64,000 nucleotides of DNA from Carettochelys insculpta (lineage: Eukaryota > Chordata > Testudines > Carettochelyidae), in the NCBI RefSeq assembly GCF_033958435.1, contig NC_134137.1, positions 104,790,501 to 104,854,500 on the forward strand, given 5' to 3'. Position 1 is the stretch's first letter. Every line of letters starts with the position of its first letter. Shown here piece after piece: positions 10,765 to 21,116 of the stretch. A model generated the notes under the pieces. It saw only the letters and a list, made by a program, of their open reading frames with translations. It searched no databases and was not told the origin of the DNA. A program made the translations under genes and the position numbers.

Positions 10765-11598
10765 TCATAGCGCCGCGGCGTAGGCTGCGGGGTAGGGCTC
10801 CAGCTGCGGCTTGCCCATGCCGGGCAGCAGGATGTAGGCGAGCGGCGGCTGGAGGCCCGGGCTGGGCCAGGCGCTGCAGTTGCAGGGGATCATGTAGCCC
10901 GGGTTGCCCGGGGACGGGTGCGAGTGGCTGTGCCCCCCGGCGGCGGCGGCGGCGGCTGCGGCGGCGGCGGCGGCCCCGTGGAAGGCGCCGGCTCCCGCGG
11001 CGCCGGGGTAGGCCAGGGAGGGGCCGTAGGGCAGCGCGGCGCCGGAGGAGGAGGCGGAGGCCGAGGACAGCTCTGCCATCTTGGAGCCCAGGTCCAGCAG
11101 CGAGTAGGGGCCGCCCGCGGCTGCGGCGGCGGCTGCGGCGGCGGCGGCCGCGGCGGCCGATTGCGGGAAGAAGACGCGGGCGGCCGCGGCGGCGGCCGCT
11201 TTCTCGGGGTTGGCCAGCAGCGAGTCGGGCCCCAGCCCCGCGCCCGCCCCGCCGTGCAGCCCGGCCGCCTTGAGCCCCGGCGGCGGCTCGGCCTCGGCCA
11301 GCCCGTAGGGCACGGGGAAGGCGAACTTGTCCTTCTTCAGCAGCGTCTTGGGCTTGCGGCGCGGCCGGTACTTGTAGTCCGGGTGCTCCTTCATGTGCAT
11401 GGCGCGCAGGCGCTTGGCCTCGTCGATGAAGGGCCGCTTCTCCGCCTCGCTCAGCAGCTTCCACTCCGCGCCCAGGCGCTTGCTGATCTCCGAGTTGTGC
11501 ATCTTGGGGTTCTCCTGCGCCATCTTCCGCCGCTGCGCCCGCGACCACACCATGAACGCGTTCATCGGCCGCTTGACGTGGTCCGCCGGCTTGGCCAT
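10765..11598 (-). CDS. SOX21: SOX21, SoxB2-group HMG-box transcription factor
   Basis: Encodes a 277-residue nuclear DNA-binding protein. SOX21 belongs to the SoxB2 group, which binds ATTGTT-type sites and mainly represses transcription, counteracting SoxB1 activators during neural progenitor differentiation. The HMG box covers about residues 8-76: it starts [13 protein letters not shown], and the basic tail [10 protein letters not shown] follows. Three alanine tracts follow (134-140, 148-161, 209-220), then a His/Ser segment. The C-terminus, from [11 protein letters not shown] to the terminal AAYAAAL, is the SOX21 signature that separates it from SOX14. Length agrees with the roughly 276-residue mammalian protein. 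The start is the first ATG in frame; the frame stays open 20 codons upstream but begins at GTG. The ATG has A at -3 and G at +4. There is no intron, as is normal for this gene. The tracts use mixed GCC/GCG/GCA codons. No disabling mutation is seen. Confidence 0.97.
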   Translation of the reverse strand: MAKPADHVKRPMNAFMVWSRAQRRKMAQENPKMHNSEISKRLGAEWKLLSEAEKRPFIDEAKRLRAMHMKEHPDYKYRPRRKPKTLLKKDKFAFPVPYGLAEAEPPPGLKAAGLHGGAGAGLGPDSLLANPEKAAAAAAARVFFPQSAAAAAAAAAAAAAAGGPYSLLDLGSKMAELSSASASSSGAALPYGPSLAYPGAAGAGAFHGAAAAAAAAAAAAGGHSHSHPSPGNPGYMIPCNCSAWPSPGLQPPLAYILLPGMGKPQLEPYPAAYAAAL

Positions 11599-11954
11599 GC
11601 TGCCCGCGCTCCGGGCGCCGAGGTCCCCGCCTGTGCTCCGAGCCGCCCGGGGCGTCACAGGGACCCGGGCCAGGCGGTCGCCGCGCGCCCCGCGCTTCCC
11701 GGCTCTCCCGAGCCCGCCCGGGCGCTTCTCATTTGACGGCGCGGGAGAGGCGGCGGCTCGCGGGGCAGAGCGAGCCCGGGGCGCTCACGGAGTCCGGGCC
11801 ATGGCCGGGCCGGGCTGCTGGCGGCGCGCGCGGTCCCTCTCCCTGCCCGGCTGGCTCGGGCTGGAGGCTGGCGAGCGGCCGGTGCCCGCCTCTCACGGCC
11901 AGATCCGGGCGGCCGGCGCGCCGCTGCCAACCGCCTGCCCCTGGGACATCCCGG

Positions 11955-11993
11955 CTCCTTCTCCTTCTCCTTCTGCTTCTCCTTCGCCTTCGC
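11955..11993. repeat. Imperfect (CTCCTT)n microsatellite
   Basis: Pyrimidine-rich run of about six CTCCTT-like hexamers drifting into 'gccttcgcc', within the SOX21 upstream CpG island. Confidence 0.7.
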
Positions 11994-13051
11994 CCCGCTC
12001 CCGGCCGGCTCCCGCCGCAGCCCCCGCGGCTCAGCGCCGCCTCCCGGGATCAGGCTCCGGCTCCCAGTGCGGCGGCGGCTCCCGGAGCTTCCCCCAAACT
12101 TCGCCAAGTTTCATGCGGGCGCGCTCCGGCTCGCTCGGCCCGGCCCGGCTCCTCCCCCTGTCCGCCTGCCTCCGGCTCCCCGCGCTCGCCTGGCCGGGGC
12201 GCGGGGCCGCCTAATGCCGCTGCCGGGCGATCGCCGCCGGTAAAGTCCCCGGCGCGGCTCTCAGCCGTGGCCCCGGTGCGGCAGGCAGGCGAAGCGCTGT
12301 GCGGGCGGGCATGGGGGCCGGCGGGGTACTGCCTGGGCCGTGCCTGTGTGGCTCTGCGCGCAGGAGAACGCGGGGCCCGGGGCTACCGAGAGGGAGGGAC
12401 CGCGGGCGCGCCGGCTCCCACCCCCGCCATTGATCGGCCGGCACGCCCCTCCCTCGCCCTTCCCGGCAGGTTAGGGGGGCGGAGACTCCCGAGCCTGCCT
12501 GGCCGGGCGGCGCTCGCCCGCCGAAGTCGGGGGCTGGGAAGGCGCCGAGAGCGGCGGAGCCGCGAGCGGCGCGTCCGTGCCGCCCCCCACACCCCGCACA
12601 CCCGCGCGGGGATCGGGGCCACCCCGGGCCGCGCAGCCGGGCCCCCGGAGAGAGCTCGCCTCCGGCCCCACCGCTGGGAGCCTCCCGCCAGCCCCGCTCG
12701 CTGTCCGGGCTGCTCTCCCGGCGCCCCTAGGCGCAATGGGCCGCCTGTCTCCGGCCCTGGCCCCGCGCACCGGCCCCGCCGCTCCGCCCGGGCGCAGAGC
12801 GCTGGCCCAGGAGCAGCGTGCGGCCCCGCGCCGGCCGGCCCATTGCCCCAGCTCCGGCAAGCGGCAGCGCGGCCCCTTCGGGACCGGCCCAGGGGTTGTT
12901 TACTCGTAGCCAGTGCTCCACAGCCCCCCGCCCCGGCTTTGTCAGTGACGTGCGTCGGGCCATTTGCATATTTCCCTTCCCTCTGGACGTGCTCCCACCA
13001 GTTCCCAAGCCCCCGCTGGGGCTGGCTGGGTTCCGAACAGCCCGCCCGGGG

Positions 13052-13081
13052 CTCGCCTCGCCTCGCCTCGCCTCGCCTCGC
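13052..13081. repeat. (CTCGC)6 pentanucleotide microsatellite
   Basis: Six perfect CTCGC units near the distal edge of the SOX21 promoter island. Each unit carries one CpG, so repeat length directly changes CpG count. Confidence 0.85.
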
Positions 13082-13574
13082 TGGTGCGCCAGCAGCTGGG
13101 GCTTGGCTTACCTGTGCGGTGTGGGGAAGTGCTGCCTCCCACGCAGCGCGAAGGCTTTCACGCCTTGCCATCCGGCTGGGGTGTGCCCGCCAGAGCCGGG
13201 CTGTGACTCAGCCTGCAGCCCAGGCGCAGGTGACTCAACAGTTGGAGGGACGGACAGCGGGGCGGACATCTCCGCGGCGGCAGGTTTACTTCCAAGAAGC
13301 GCGTGTTAGCTGGCAAGAACTTTGCTGCCTAGCTGCGCTCCCCCTGACATCCACAGGGGCCTGGGTCAGGAGCACTGGGCTGGTGGTCTGGGGATGGTGG
13401 GGTGGGAGGCGTTTGGGGCAATGAAGAGGGGGATTTCCTTTCTTGCTGCAGGACAAGCAGCCCTGTTGAAAGTTCATCTCACTTCAAGCAGGCCCCAGTG
13501 TTGTGGAAAGGAGGTGTCCCAAGGGCTCTCTGTGTAAGCAATTCCTTTCTAAAGTTGGCCAGTGGCAAAACTTA

Positions 13575-14010
13575 GGGGCCACGGTTACGCTACAAGGATC
13601 TGTTGACAGAAGTCACTATGGGAAGAGATTTCCCAACAAAACTTCTGTCGAGAGAGTGCGGCCACACACAAAAGCCAATTGGGAGAGGGCTCCGTTCTGT
13701 CGACAGAGCTGCCTGGCTGCCTGGGTGCTCTCTTAAGAAAACAGGCACCCTGAAGCACAGCAGACAGGGCTGCCTATTGTTGTGGATGCCCTGTCTGTCG
13801 AGAGAAGGTCCCCCCACCATGTCCATGCAGCATTTTTGCTGACAGAACCTGTCAACAAAAGGTGCTTTTCCTCATCTTGGTGAGGCAGGTTATCAGGAGA
13901 AGGGCCGACTTTTGGTATGTCACCAAAATGCATTTTGTGTGTGGACGTTCACCCGTTTTGTCAACAAAACCAGGGTTTTGAGAGCAAAACTTGCTAGTGT
14001 AGCCATAGGC
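13575..14010. mobile_element. Harbinger-type MITE ('tctgtcgacaga' family)
   Basis: The left end 'ggggccacggttacgcta' is preceded by TTA (13572-13574). The right end reverse-complements to 'gcctatggctacactagc'. The interior has repeated 'ctgttgacag' and 'ctgtcgacag' motifs and aligns by eye with the copies at 14.8, 19.1 and 31.4 kb. There is no open frame of note. The right-hand duplicated TTA is not visible, so either that edge has decayed or my boundary is off by a few bases. Confidence 0.65.
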
Positions 14011-14829
14011 AGGGGTAAAAACTTAGCTAGGGCTAACCCAGCTGGAGCTACAGTCAGGGTATGATATCTATCATCAACCCGATGAAAAACTGTAATCCTG
14101 CGAAGTTTTAGGCTACTAGGACATTTTAAGAAGCTCCAGCACTGAAGTGAAAATATGAGATGTTCTTTTTCTTCTCCTTCTGTATGTGCCCTATGTTGCA
14201 CATCTACAGGGCCAAACTGATAACCAGCCCCATAGCTGGTGAAAATCAGTAGCTCCATGAACCTCCCTGGAGTTCTGCCTATTGCTACTGGTTGAAGAGT
14301 TTACCAGCTGAAGTACTTCTGGGTTAAAAATGCCCTGAACGGTTCACACGTAAAGTGCACCTGCCCTTTCTTCGCATTTAATGCATTATTCCCTTCACGG
14401 CTCATCTAGTCAGATTCCTCTCAATCTTCACATCCACCTTGCCAACTTTTGAACCCTAGCAATCCGTTTAGCTGTGCAAAAATTACAATCTGTTGTGAAA
14501 GGCAGGGAGATTAAGCTCTCTACCAACATGACTGGCATTTAGGCTTAAAGTGGAAATCCTGTTTCTTGGAGGTTAAAGAAATGGCCAAGAGTGGCTGTAA
14601 CTCGTATAGGTATTATTATTTTCCAGGTGACTCTTTCACTCTGTCACCAATAGCTTTCAGCTCTGAAATGAAGTCAGTATTTAAAAATCTCCTCCGTTAT
14701 GTTAACTGTGGTGCAGTTTCATACTTCAAGCATTTAATGGCATATTTTATAGTGGAAAAATCATCCTAGAGCTCTTTTTGCTTAGAGTAGATGCTGGCAT
14801 AATCAGTTACTTGCTTCCTTACTTTCTGT
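14011..14829. other. Non-coding gap, no feature recognised
   Basis: Mixed-composition sequence between two MITEs with only short random open frames. No repeat family is identified. Confidence 0.4.
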
Positions 14830-15104
14830 AGGCTAAGTCTAGGTGAGAAGCATGTGATCTTCCAGCAAAACTTCTGTCGACCGACCCTGTCCACACACAA
14901 AAGCAGTTTGAAAGAGCAACCTGCTCTGTTGACAGAGAGTGGCCAGACTGCCTGGATGCTCTCTCAACAGAAAGACCAACTGGAAGCAGAGCAGATAGGG
15001 CTGCCCATGACCTGGAAGCCCTGTCTGTCCACACAGGGTCCTCTGGAGTAGCCACATGGCTTTTTGTAGACAAGAAATTGTCAACGAAGGCATTATTCCT
15101 CAAC

Positions 15105-15465
15105 AGTTCTAGTTACACTGATCAGAACCACTGACAGTAGTACGAAAATGGGTGGTCTCAAAAATGCAAATGGCCATTATTAGCATATTTGCTCACTGGT
15201 AGATGCTGTTGCCAGCACAAAAAAATCTGTGTAAATGTGGTTCTGCTGGTGAAACCTTTGTAGGCAGCCACTTATGCCAGGAAAAATCAAGCACAAAATG
15301 CTGCATATGAAGAGGGGAGTTCGCCTGCAGAATCAGATTTCCATTGCTTTTTTCTGCTGGCAGCAGCCTCTGCCAGGGAGTGAATATGCAAATGAGGACC
15401 ATTTGCATTTTCAAGACAGCCTATTTGCATACTGCTGCCAGCGGTTTGAATCAGTGTAACCATAG
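15105..15465. mobile_element. Second MITE family nested in the first
   Basis: The terminal inverted repeats are long: the left end 'ctagttacactgatcagaac' pairs with the reverse complement of the right end, 'tatggttacactgattcaaa', and similarity continues through 'ccactgacagtag' versus 'ccgctggcagcag'. The interior is rich in 'atgcaaat/atttgcat'. The surrounding MITE sequence resumes immediately after it. A related fragment is at 56.3 kb. Exact edges and target duplication were not resolved. Confidence 0.55.
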
Positions 15466-15554
15466 CCAATGTGAAGAGGCACAATGTTGCCAGCTGATGT
15501 GCCAGGTTTTGTTGACACTCTGTCGACACAGCGCATTTTGTGTCCAGATGCTCC

Positions 15555-15555
<1 letters not shown>

Positions 15556-15591
<36 letters not shown>

Positions 15592-15592
15592 T
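15556..15592. repeat. (TTA)n microsatellite
   Basis: About twelve perfect TTA/ATT units, interrupting the 3' part of a MITE. Confidence 0.9.
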
Positions 15593-15610
15593 ACAAAAGC
15601 CCAGTTTTTT

Positions 15611-17190
15611 CAGCCTTTGTGTGGCTGTATTGTCTATTGTCTGGAAGAGGGAAACAGCAGGAGTTATTTCAGGCAAGGAAAGGACGGGAGAACATTATTT
15701 AGCTGGCCCCGACCACTTTGATAAAAGGGGTGAGAATCACCAGAAGCCGTGACAAAGAGTTGACCAGAGACAAAAGCCGCCCTTGGGCTGCTACTACCGA
15801 GCAAACTCCAGCCCATTACAAGAGGACGGGACAGGGGCACGGTCTCTTCTTCCTTTATCCTGCCAACATACTCAACTGGGAAACTCAGATAAGGAGTACG
15901 GGGTGGGGCTAACAAGGAGACCTGTTACTGCAGTCGCCTCTAACGGGAGTGGCGTTTCCCTCCCTGCCATGGGATCCGAGCACTGTAGCTACTGACCTGA
16001 TCCGTGGCGTTTCTACCCACGGTGGAATGATGCGCTGACATCCGGCTGGCTCGGGCAATGGGTGGCCCAAAGAGCCAGCGCACCAGGAGGCGCTCAAAGA
16101 AGAATGGTTCGTAAATTAAACCCCCCACCAGCCTCTGCTCACGGGCTAGCAGGAGACTTGTCCGTGTGCTTGGCGTGGAGCTGGGGCAGCGACACGGTCC
16201 ATCAGGAGGTCGGAGCCCGGGCGCAGTTTGGTGACCCTGTCCTAGCGTGGCTCGCAAGTGACAGCAGGAGGCCTGTTGGGACAGGGCGTGACTGCGTGTG
16301 AGGGCGGGCTAGGGGCGCCAACAGGAACGATCGACACTCACCGGAGCGGGGGACCTTCAGGGGGTTTCCCAAGCGGGAATGGGCAATGTTCGCAGCTGCG
16401 CCTAAAGTTTGGCGGCGAGAACAGGGCGACGAGCACGTGCGGGCTCATCTACTCGCGCCCCCGCGACGCATCGGGCTCTGGGTAACTGGCGGCGTGTGCA
16501 TTCCCCTCCCACCGACCCAAGCCCTGGCCTGGCGGGAAGCCACTCTCTGACTCCAGTGAGGTGCGCTTCAGGTTCCCTGGGGGCGGTCCCAGGCGGCCGG
16601 AACAGCTGCGAATACACCAGGCTAGCGGTCAGAAGGGTCTGTCCCAGGCTGGCGAGGCGCCGCTGTGCAGCTGGGGAGCAGGTTTTTCCTCCGTCCACAC
16701 GCACCACTCGACCCGAAGACCGGCTTTCAAACGCGCTTGTCCTCCCGCTTCCCCGCGGGGGCTGCCCACGCCCGACTAACTCGGCCCCGTCCGCCTGCCC
16801 CGCGGCGCGCCGGACATCGCCGGGAGCCAGGGTGGCCCCGCAGAGGAAGGACCAGACAGCGGAGGTGCCGCGGCCCCCTTCCCGCGCCCCGAGGTGCCTT
16901 AGTCTTGGAGCGCGAGGGGGCCGGACGGGGGCGCGGGACTGGTTCCACCGCGTTCCATTTTCGAACCCGGGCCTTCCGGCTCGATTTAAACGCAGGCGCT
17001 TACGGCCGTACCTGGCTGAATGTGGCGAGGCCGTCGGTCCCTAGCGGTACGCTAGTTGCTCAGACTCTACGGTGGCATCGACGTCATTGCTGAGGAGGCT
17101 CGGGTGCCGTGACATGTGCTCGCCTTATGTGACAGTGCAAACTCAGAGGCGCGCTTGCGGCTTCCGGCGCAGAGAAACGAGCGGCCGCAC
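15611..17190. promoter_or_regulatory. Distal CpG-rich island (densest about 16.0-17.15 kb)
   Basis: CpG-dense DNA 4.5 kb beyond the SOX21 promoter; the first 400 bp are less GC-rich and unassigned. Open frames on both strands (up to 211 codons at 16409-17044) are composition-driven with no recognisable domain. It could be the start of a divergent non-coding transcript or a separate regulatory island. Nothing in the sequence decides between these. Confidence 0.5.
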
Positions 17191-19104
17191 TCCCAAGCTA
17201 GAGTAAAGGCATAACCCACTTTATTGGAAACTGTCGTATTTTCTTCTAGCAGCCCCCCTCAAATTGCAGAGGGTGCAGGATCTTTTCAGTTAATTTGGGG
17301 AACCTGAATGCGTTTAAAGTAAACCACCGCGAGCCCCTCCGTTCTGTTAGCTTGTTGAAGTGACGGTTCCTATTCCAATCCTGTGATTTGATTACATATT
17401 TCACCTTTGCGCTCCCGGAAGTTTGGCGTAGTTTTAAGAGGCTGTTTCGGTCTTCAAGCGCCGGTAGAGCAGCGATAGAGGAAGTAAGCGCTGTACTTCT
17501 TCTTAATTTGTGTTATTTGAATTTAATAATAAGGTGGCAAGTCAGAGAGATAACAAGTATTGGAAGAATAGTGGTCAGCCTGATAGCAATCTGCACCTAA
17601 TCATTCCAACGGAGTCAAAAGCTGACTCATGAGCTCAATAGACTTATCACTGCGTTGTATTTATAGAACCACATTGTGATTTTACTGCTTTGTTTGCGCA
17701 CTAAAGCGTTCCCGTATACAAATTGGGAAGCTGACATTTTTCTTTGTGCTGATATCAGGGACCAATTCCTCATTTACTTTCGGTTGTCAAAAGTTGGCAG
17801 ACACTTTAATTTCTTAACCACACTTTTCTATGTGGCTTAGTTTTCAGGGTTGCCGAAGTTGCTTACCACCTCACCAGCACAAGATTACTAGAAGAGAGGA
17901 AGTAAATTGTACATATATAGCAAAGAGCTTCAGCGTGTTGAGGAATATTAATTTCCAATAATATTCACTTTTTATTATTAGAGTACTGGCAGCACACTTT
18001 TAATTAAGTGTCTGGTAATCACCAAGCACGGTTTGCTAGATTTGTATTTTGTAATCTGGCTGTCAGAGTGTAATTCTGGCATCCAAAAACTCAGCTGGAG
18101 AATAAACTTTTTATAACTAACACATACATTGGTTAACGAGGTTTGCTATGTTGGAAGCTTTCAGGGTTCTATAATTAAATATATATATTTTAAATTAAAT
18201 CTAAGGTTTTGGGTAAGTCTGCAATATGTTCTAATCATTTTGGGACAGATCCTACAAGTACTGAATATACAGAACTCTTGAAATCCAAGGAAATGGCATG
18301 AACAGGACAGCTGCAAGATCAAACTTGGAATGGGATCCCTGTTAACATGGACCATAAGCAAGGAGTAAAAAAGGTAGTGCTACTTTGAAAAGTTAAGGGA
18401 GGCTGTAAAATTAGCATACTCATGCTCAAATGATCTGAATCCCATTTGTAATCAGAGTCATATTCATTTACTTCAGTGACTAGAATAAATTTCTGCTCTT
18501 TTTAATCCTGTTGACCCTGGAGAAATTATAGCTTTGGGTGAGCTGGAGTCCATTCTGGCTCATATTTAATCAGCACAATTGGTAACCAAGTTCTGGCTGC
18601 AGTATCTTTGCTGCTGCCGGTTCACAAGCCAGAAAGAATTCACTGTGCTCTTAGATTCCAAGTTGAGTTCCCATCAGTAGCAATTTGAAACAAAGCCAAA
18701 CAAAACAGCTTTTTACTTTTGAACTGGACATAGCTGATCTGTAAATGAGTGGAAAACAATTAACACAGACCCGTCAATACCGTTTTTAAAGAATCACTTT
18801 TGGTACTAGGGTCACATTTAAATTAGAGACCTTACAAACATTTATGTATATGCATGAACTTCTCTCAGATGAGTAGCCTTTTCATTTCAATGGAAGTACT
18901 CCTATGAGTAAAGTTCTGCCTGGGAACACTGAGCCAAATTATCTGGATTAATTAAATAAAATTCCCATGAAAGAATTTGGGCCAATGTTGTCTCGTAATA
19001 TTATAAGACTTCTACTTATCTGAGCAGTCTCTGTCTACTGAACACATCACAACATTCTTGTCTTAGCTGAAGTTAAATTAGCTTTCATGCCAAGGGCATA
19101 ATCA
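17191..19104. other. AT-rich, repeat-poor non-coding DNA
   Basis: I recognise no transposon in these 1.9 kb, in contrast to the DNA on its right. The part from 17,380 to 17,720 is notable for lacking low-complexity runs and for dense motif-like content ('ttgtgttatttgaattta', 'aaaagctgactcatgag' with an AP-1-type TGACTCA). This is where I would look first for conserved non-coding elements upstream of SOX21. Confidence 0.35.
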
Positions 19105-19107
19105 TTA

Positions 19108-19422
19108 GGGCTATGTCTACACTACAGTGATATGTCCACAGAAGTTGCTGTCATAATATATCTTCTTACAAAACTTCTGTCGACAGATCGCGGCCACGCA
19201 CGAAAACAGATTGTTGATCCGCCAGAGCATCCACACAGCTTTTTTTGTCGGCAGATTCTGTCAAGAAAGGTGCTCTGCTTCCTGGGGCAAAGGCAGAAGG
19301 TTGTTGACAAAAGTCCGGGGTTTTGTCGACAGTACGTCACTAGAATGCATTTTTGGTATGAATGATCTGTGAGTTTTGTTGACAAAACTGGAGTGAAGAA
19401 AACTCTCTAGTGTGGACGTAAC
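19108..19422. mobile_element. Harbinger-type MITE with perfect TTA duplication
   Basis: Begins 'gggctatgtctacactac' and ends with the complement of 'gttacgtccacactagag'. It is flanked by TTA at 19105-19107 and again at 19423-19425. The interior carries the palindromic 'ttctgtcgacaga' family motif. It is a clean 315-bp example of the family and supports the classification from the nested copy at 2.7 kb. Confidence 0.8.
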
Positions 19423-19425
19423 TTA

Positions 19426-19640
19426 GAGTTACATCTACACTAAAGGGTTTTGTCTGCAAAACAGCCATTTTGCCAAGAAAACCCATGGAGCACCCAAATT
19501 CCCAAGGCGTTCTGTTGACAGTAAGTCAACAGAATGCAGCACTTCTGTTGACGGCTGTACCCCACTCCGCATGAGGAATAATACCTCTGTGGACAGAGAT
19601 CTGGACAGTCCAGCCTCCGTTCCTTGTCAACCTGTGTTAT
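19426..19640. mobile_element. Adjacent partial MITE of the same family
   Basis: Starts directly after the shared TTA with 'gagttacatctacactaaag', a terminal-repeat variant. It keeps 'ttctgttgacag' motifs and decays by about 19,640 without a visible right terminus. It is either a second insertion at the same TTA or a duplicated end. Confidence 0.55.
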
Positions 19641-19731
19641 TCTAAGAAGGCAAATGTCTCTCACTGCAACCTAGATGAAGAAAGGGAAGGAGTGTGGTAT
19701 GATAGGAACTATGATAACACCAACTCTTCTG

Positions 19732-20262
19732 CCATGCCTAGGCCACTCCCTCCCTTTCGTTCCCCAGACTTCTGGGGGAAGGGAAACTTTCACCATCTCA
19801 GTATAGTGTAGAGGAGGAGAGCACAGCAACTGTGAAAGCCACACAGCCCGGCTAGCACAAACTGCACTGCCATGCCTTGCCAGCCCCTTCCTGGGCTGAT
19901 TGGTGAAGGGAAACTTTCACTGTCCCAACAAAGCAGAGAGAGAGAACACGTGACAACCCCAAAAGCCACCCAGCCTCAAAAGCAAAAGCTGCACGGCCAT
20001 GTCTTTCCCCCGCCCTGGCCTCCTGGGGGAAAGGAAAGTTTCACTGTCCCAGCAAGGTGGGGAGAGGAAGCACAAAGTGACTGTGACAGCCACACAGCCC
20101 TGAGAGCACAAACTGCATTGCCCTGCCTGCCCCCCTGCCAATGTCCCTTCCTCAGGGTTTCTAGGGAAAAGGAAACTCTCAGTGCCCCAGAAAAGTGGGG
20201 AGGGGAAGAAAACAGTCACCACAACTGCCATAACCCAAATAGCCACCATGTCTTCCTGCTAC
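19732..20262. repeat. Four-unit minisatellite, about 125-140 bp per unit
   Basis: Four diverged tandem units share 'gggaaactttcac' (starting 19781, 19908, 20032 and, as 'aggaaactctcag', 20170), then a Gly/Glu-like 'gtggggaggg' block, 'agccacacagcc', and 'aaactgcactgcc'. Unit spacings are 127, 124 and 138 bp. A 179-codon open frame (19872-20411, plus) runs through three units, but the units differ in length by non-multiples of three. I treat the frame as fortuitous. Confidence 0.75.
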
Positions 20263-20654
20263 TTGTAGTGCACACAGCTGCAGAAACTGCTTTTGGAATC
20301 ATGGGGCTGAAGGCATGCCCCAATCTAGTCCTTACCATGACTGGAAACAAACCTAGTCCAACAGGTCACTTAAGATCTCTGTGTAGTATCTGCTGCACGG
20401 AGGAGGCTTAAAAGCTGAAAATTGTTGATGTGCATAACGCATCCCTATTATTTGCCACAGAGGATCTTGTATTAAATTTCTTTGCATGTTGTAAAATTTC
20501 TCCCACCCACAGTAAATTTCTCTCTCTAATGTCTGGCCTTTACTTATGTTTTATTGCAGTGTACACAAGAGCAGGCTCTTTGACCCCTGCTCTCTGCCCA
20601 CTTCCAGCTGTTAGACGGGCACAGATCTGAAGGTGAAAATGAACACAGGAAGAT

Positions 20655-21116
20655 ATGTTCCTAGAGCCCATGCAAGCCACGCATACAGACAGGATGCAGT
20701 TAAAGGCATGGATGAGAATCACACTGGAGGAGAGGAGGGCAGATCAAAAGGACAGGAGATTGGATGGAGTGGAGGAGAGAGTGGTCAGACAGTATGAAGT
20801 CCAGATCCAGGAGGAGATGTTGAAGCTGACGGTGCAGCAAACAGAGCTCCTGAGAGCACAGAGTCCTGCTGCAGCCCAAGATAAAACACATGCCCTCCTC
20901 ACCATTTTCCTTGTCCTCCCCCTATCAGCACCCCAGAATGTGGGAGCTGGGGAGAGAGCCAAGGGAAGCCTTGCATTCCACTCCCAGGAACATGTCTCAG
21001 AGCAGAAGGCTGACATTTCCCCACCTGTGATGGCAGAATGCCTCTTGCCATTGCTTATCTCTGAAGTTCCTGCCATGAACTCCTTTACTGTGTACAACAT
21101 TTTGTGCCCTAAATAA
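20655..21116 (+). pseudogene. Possible Harbinger accessory (Myb-like) gene, 3' exon remnant
   Basis: A 153-codon open frame with a charged, helix-prone segment (ERRADQKDRRLDGVEER through VRQYEVQIQEEMLKLTVQQ), resembling the C-terminal coiled region of the Myb/SANT-like accessory proteins of PIF/Harbinger elements. A splice-acceptor-like 'tttattgcag' lies about 95 bp upstream. The stop codon overlaps an AATAAA poly(A) signal (21112-21117). It converges with a minus-strand frame that resembles a transposase tail, the same layout as the element at 38-42 kb. No DNA-binding domain is visible, so the identification is tentative. Confidence 0.35.

Larger units (their letters stand above)
11599..13330 (-). 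promoter_or_regulatory. SOX21: SOX21 5' region and promoter CpG island
   Basis: A very CpG-dense block immediately upstream of the SOX21 start codon, as usual for TATA-less developmental promoters; I see no TATA box. About 1.35 kb upstream are a CRE-like TGACGT (12946-12951) and a perfect octamer ATTTGCAT (12962-12969), which stand out in the GC-rich context. Long plus-strand open frames (up to 563 codons at 11733-13424) antisense to this region are composition artefacts in my judgement. In mammals a divergent non-coding RNA starts near SOX21, but its presence here cannot be read from sequence. The transcription start is not defined. Confidence 0.6.
14830..15610. mobile_element. Harbinger-type MITE interrupted by a second MITE and a (TTA)n run
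   Basis: Starts with 'ggctaagtctaggtg' and carries the family interior ('cttctgtcgaccgac', 'ctctgttgacagag') to about 15,104. After a 360-bp insertion the same family continues ('gttttgttgacactctgtcg', 'gcattttgtgtccagatgct'). It then breaks off at a (TTA)n microsatellite (15556-15592) and is lost at about 15,610. No coding potential. Confidence 0.55.

Noticed and set aside
10484..11548. 354-codon minus-strand frame overlapping SOX21
   Set aside because: Out-of-frame shadow of the SOX21 coding sequence; the SOX21 frame has an unmistakable HMG box.
11599..11658. N-terminal extension of SOX21 by 20 codons
   Set aside because: The extension begins at GTG, not ATG, and is not like known SOX21 N-termini; the ATG at 11598 has strong context and matches the family.
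10918..11736. 272-codon plus-strand frame opposite SOX21
   Set aside because: Antisense shadow of the GC-rich coding sequence and alanine tracts.
11733..13424. 563-codon plus-strand open frame antisense to the SOX21 upstream region
   Set aside because: Same composition argument; low-complexity Arg/Pro/Ala sequence with no domain. At most the region may host a divergent non-coding transcript.
13575..14010. Classifying the 'gggctatgtctacact' elements as hAT transposons
   Set aside because: The clear junctions (2.7, 19.1 and 28.3 kb) show 3-bp TTA-type flanks, which fit PIF/Harbinger.
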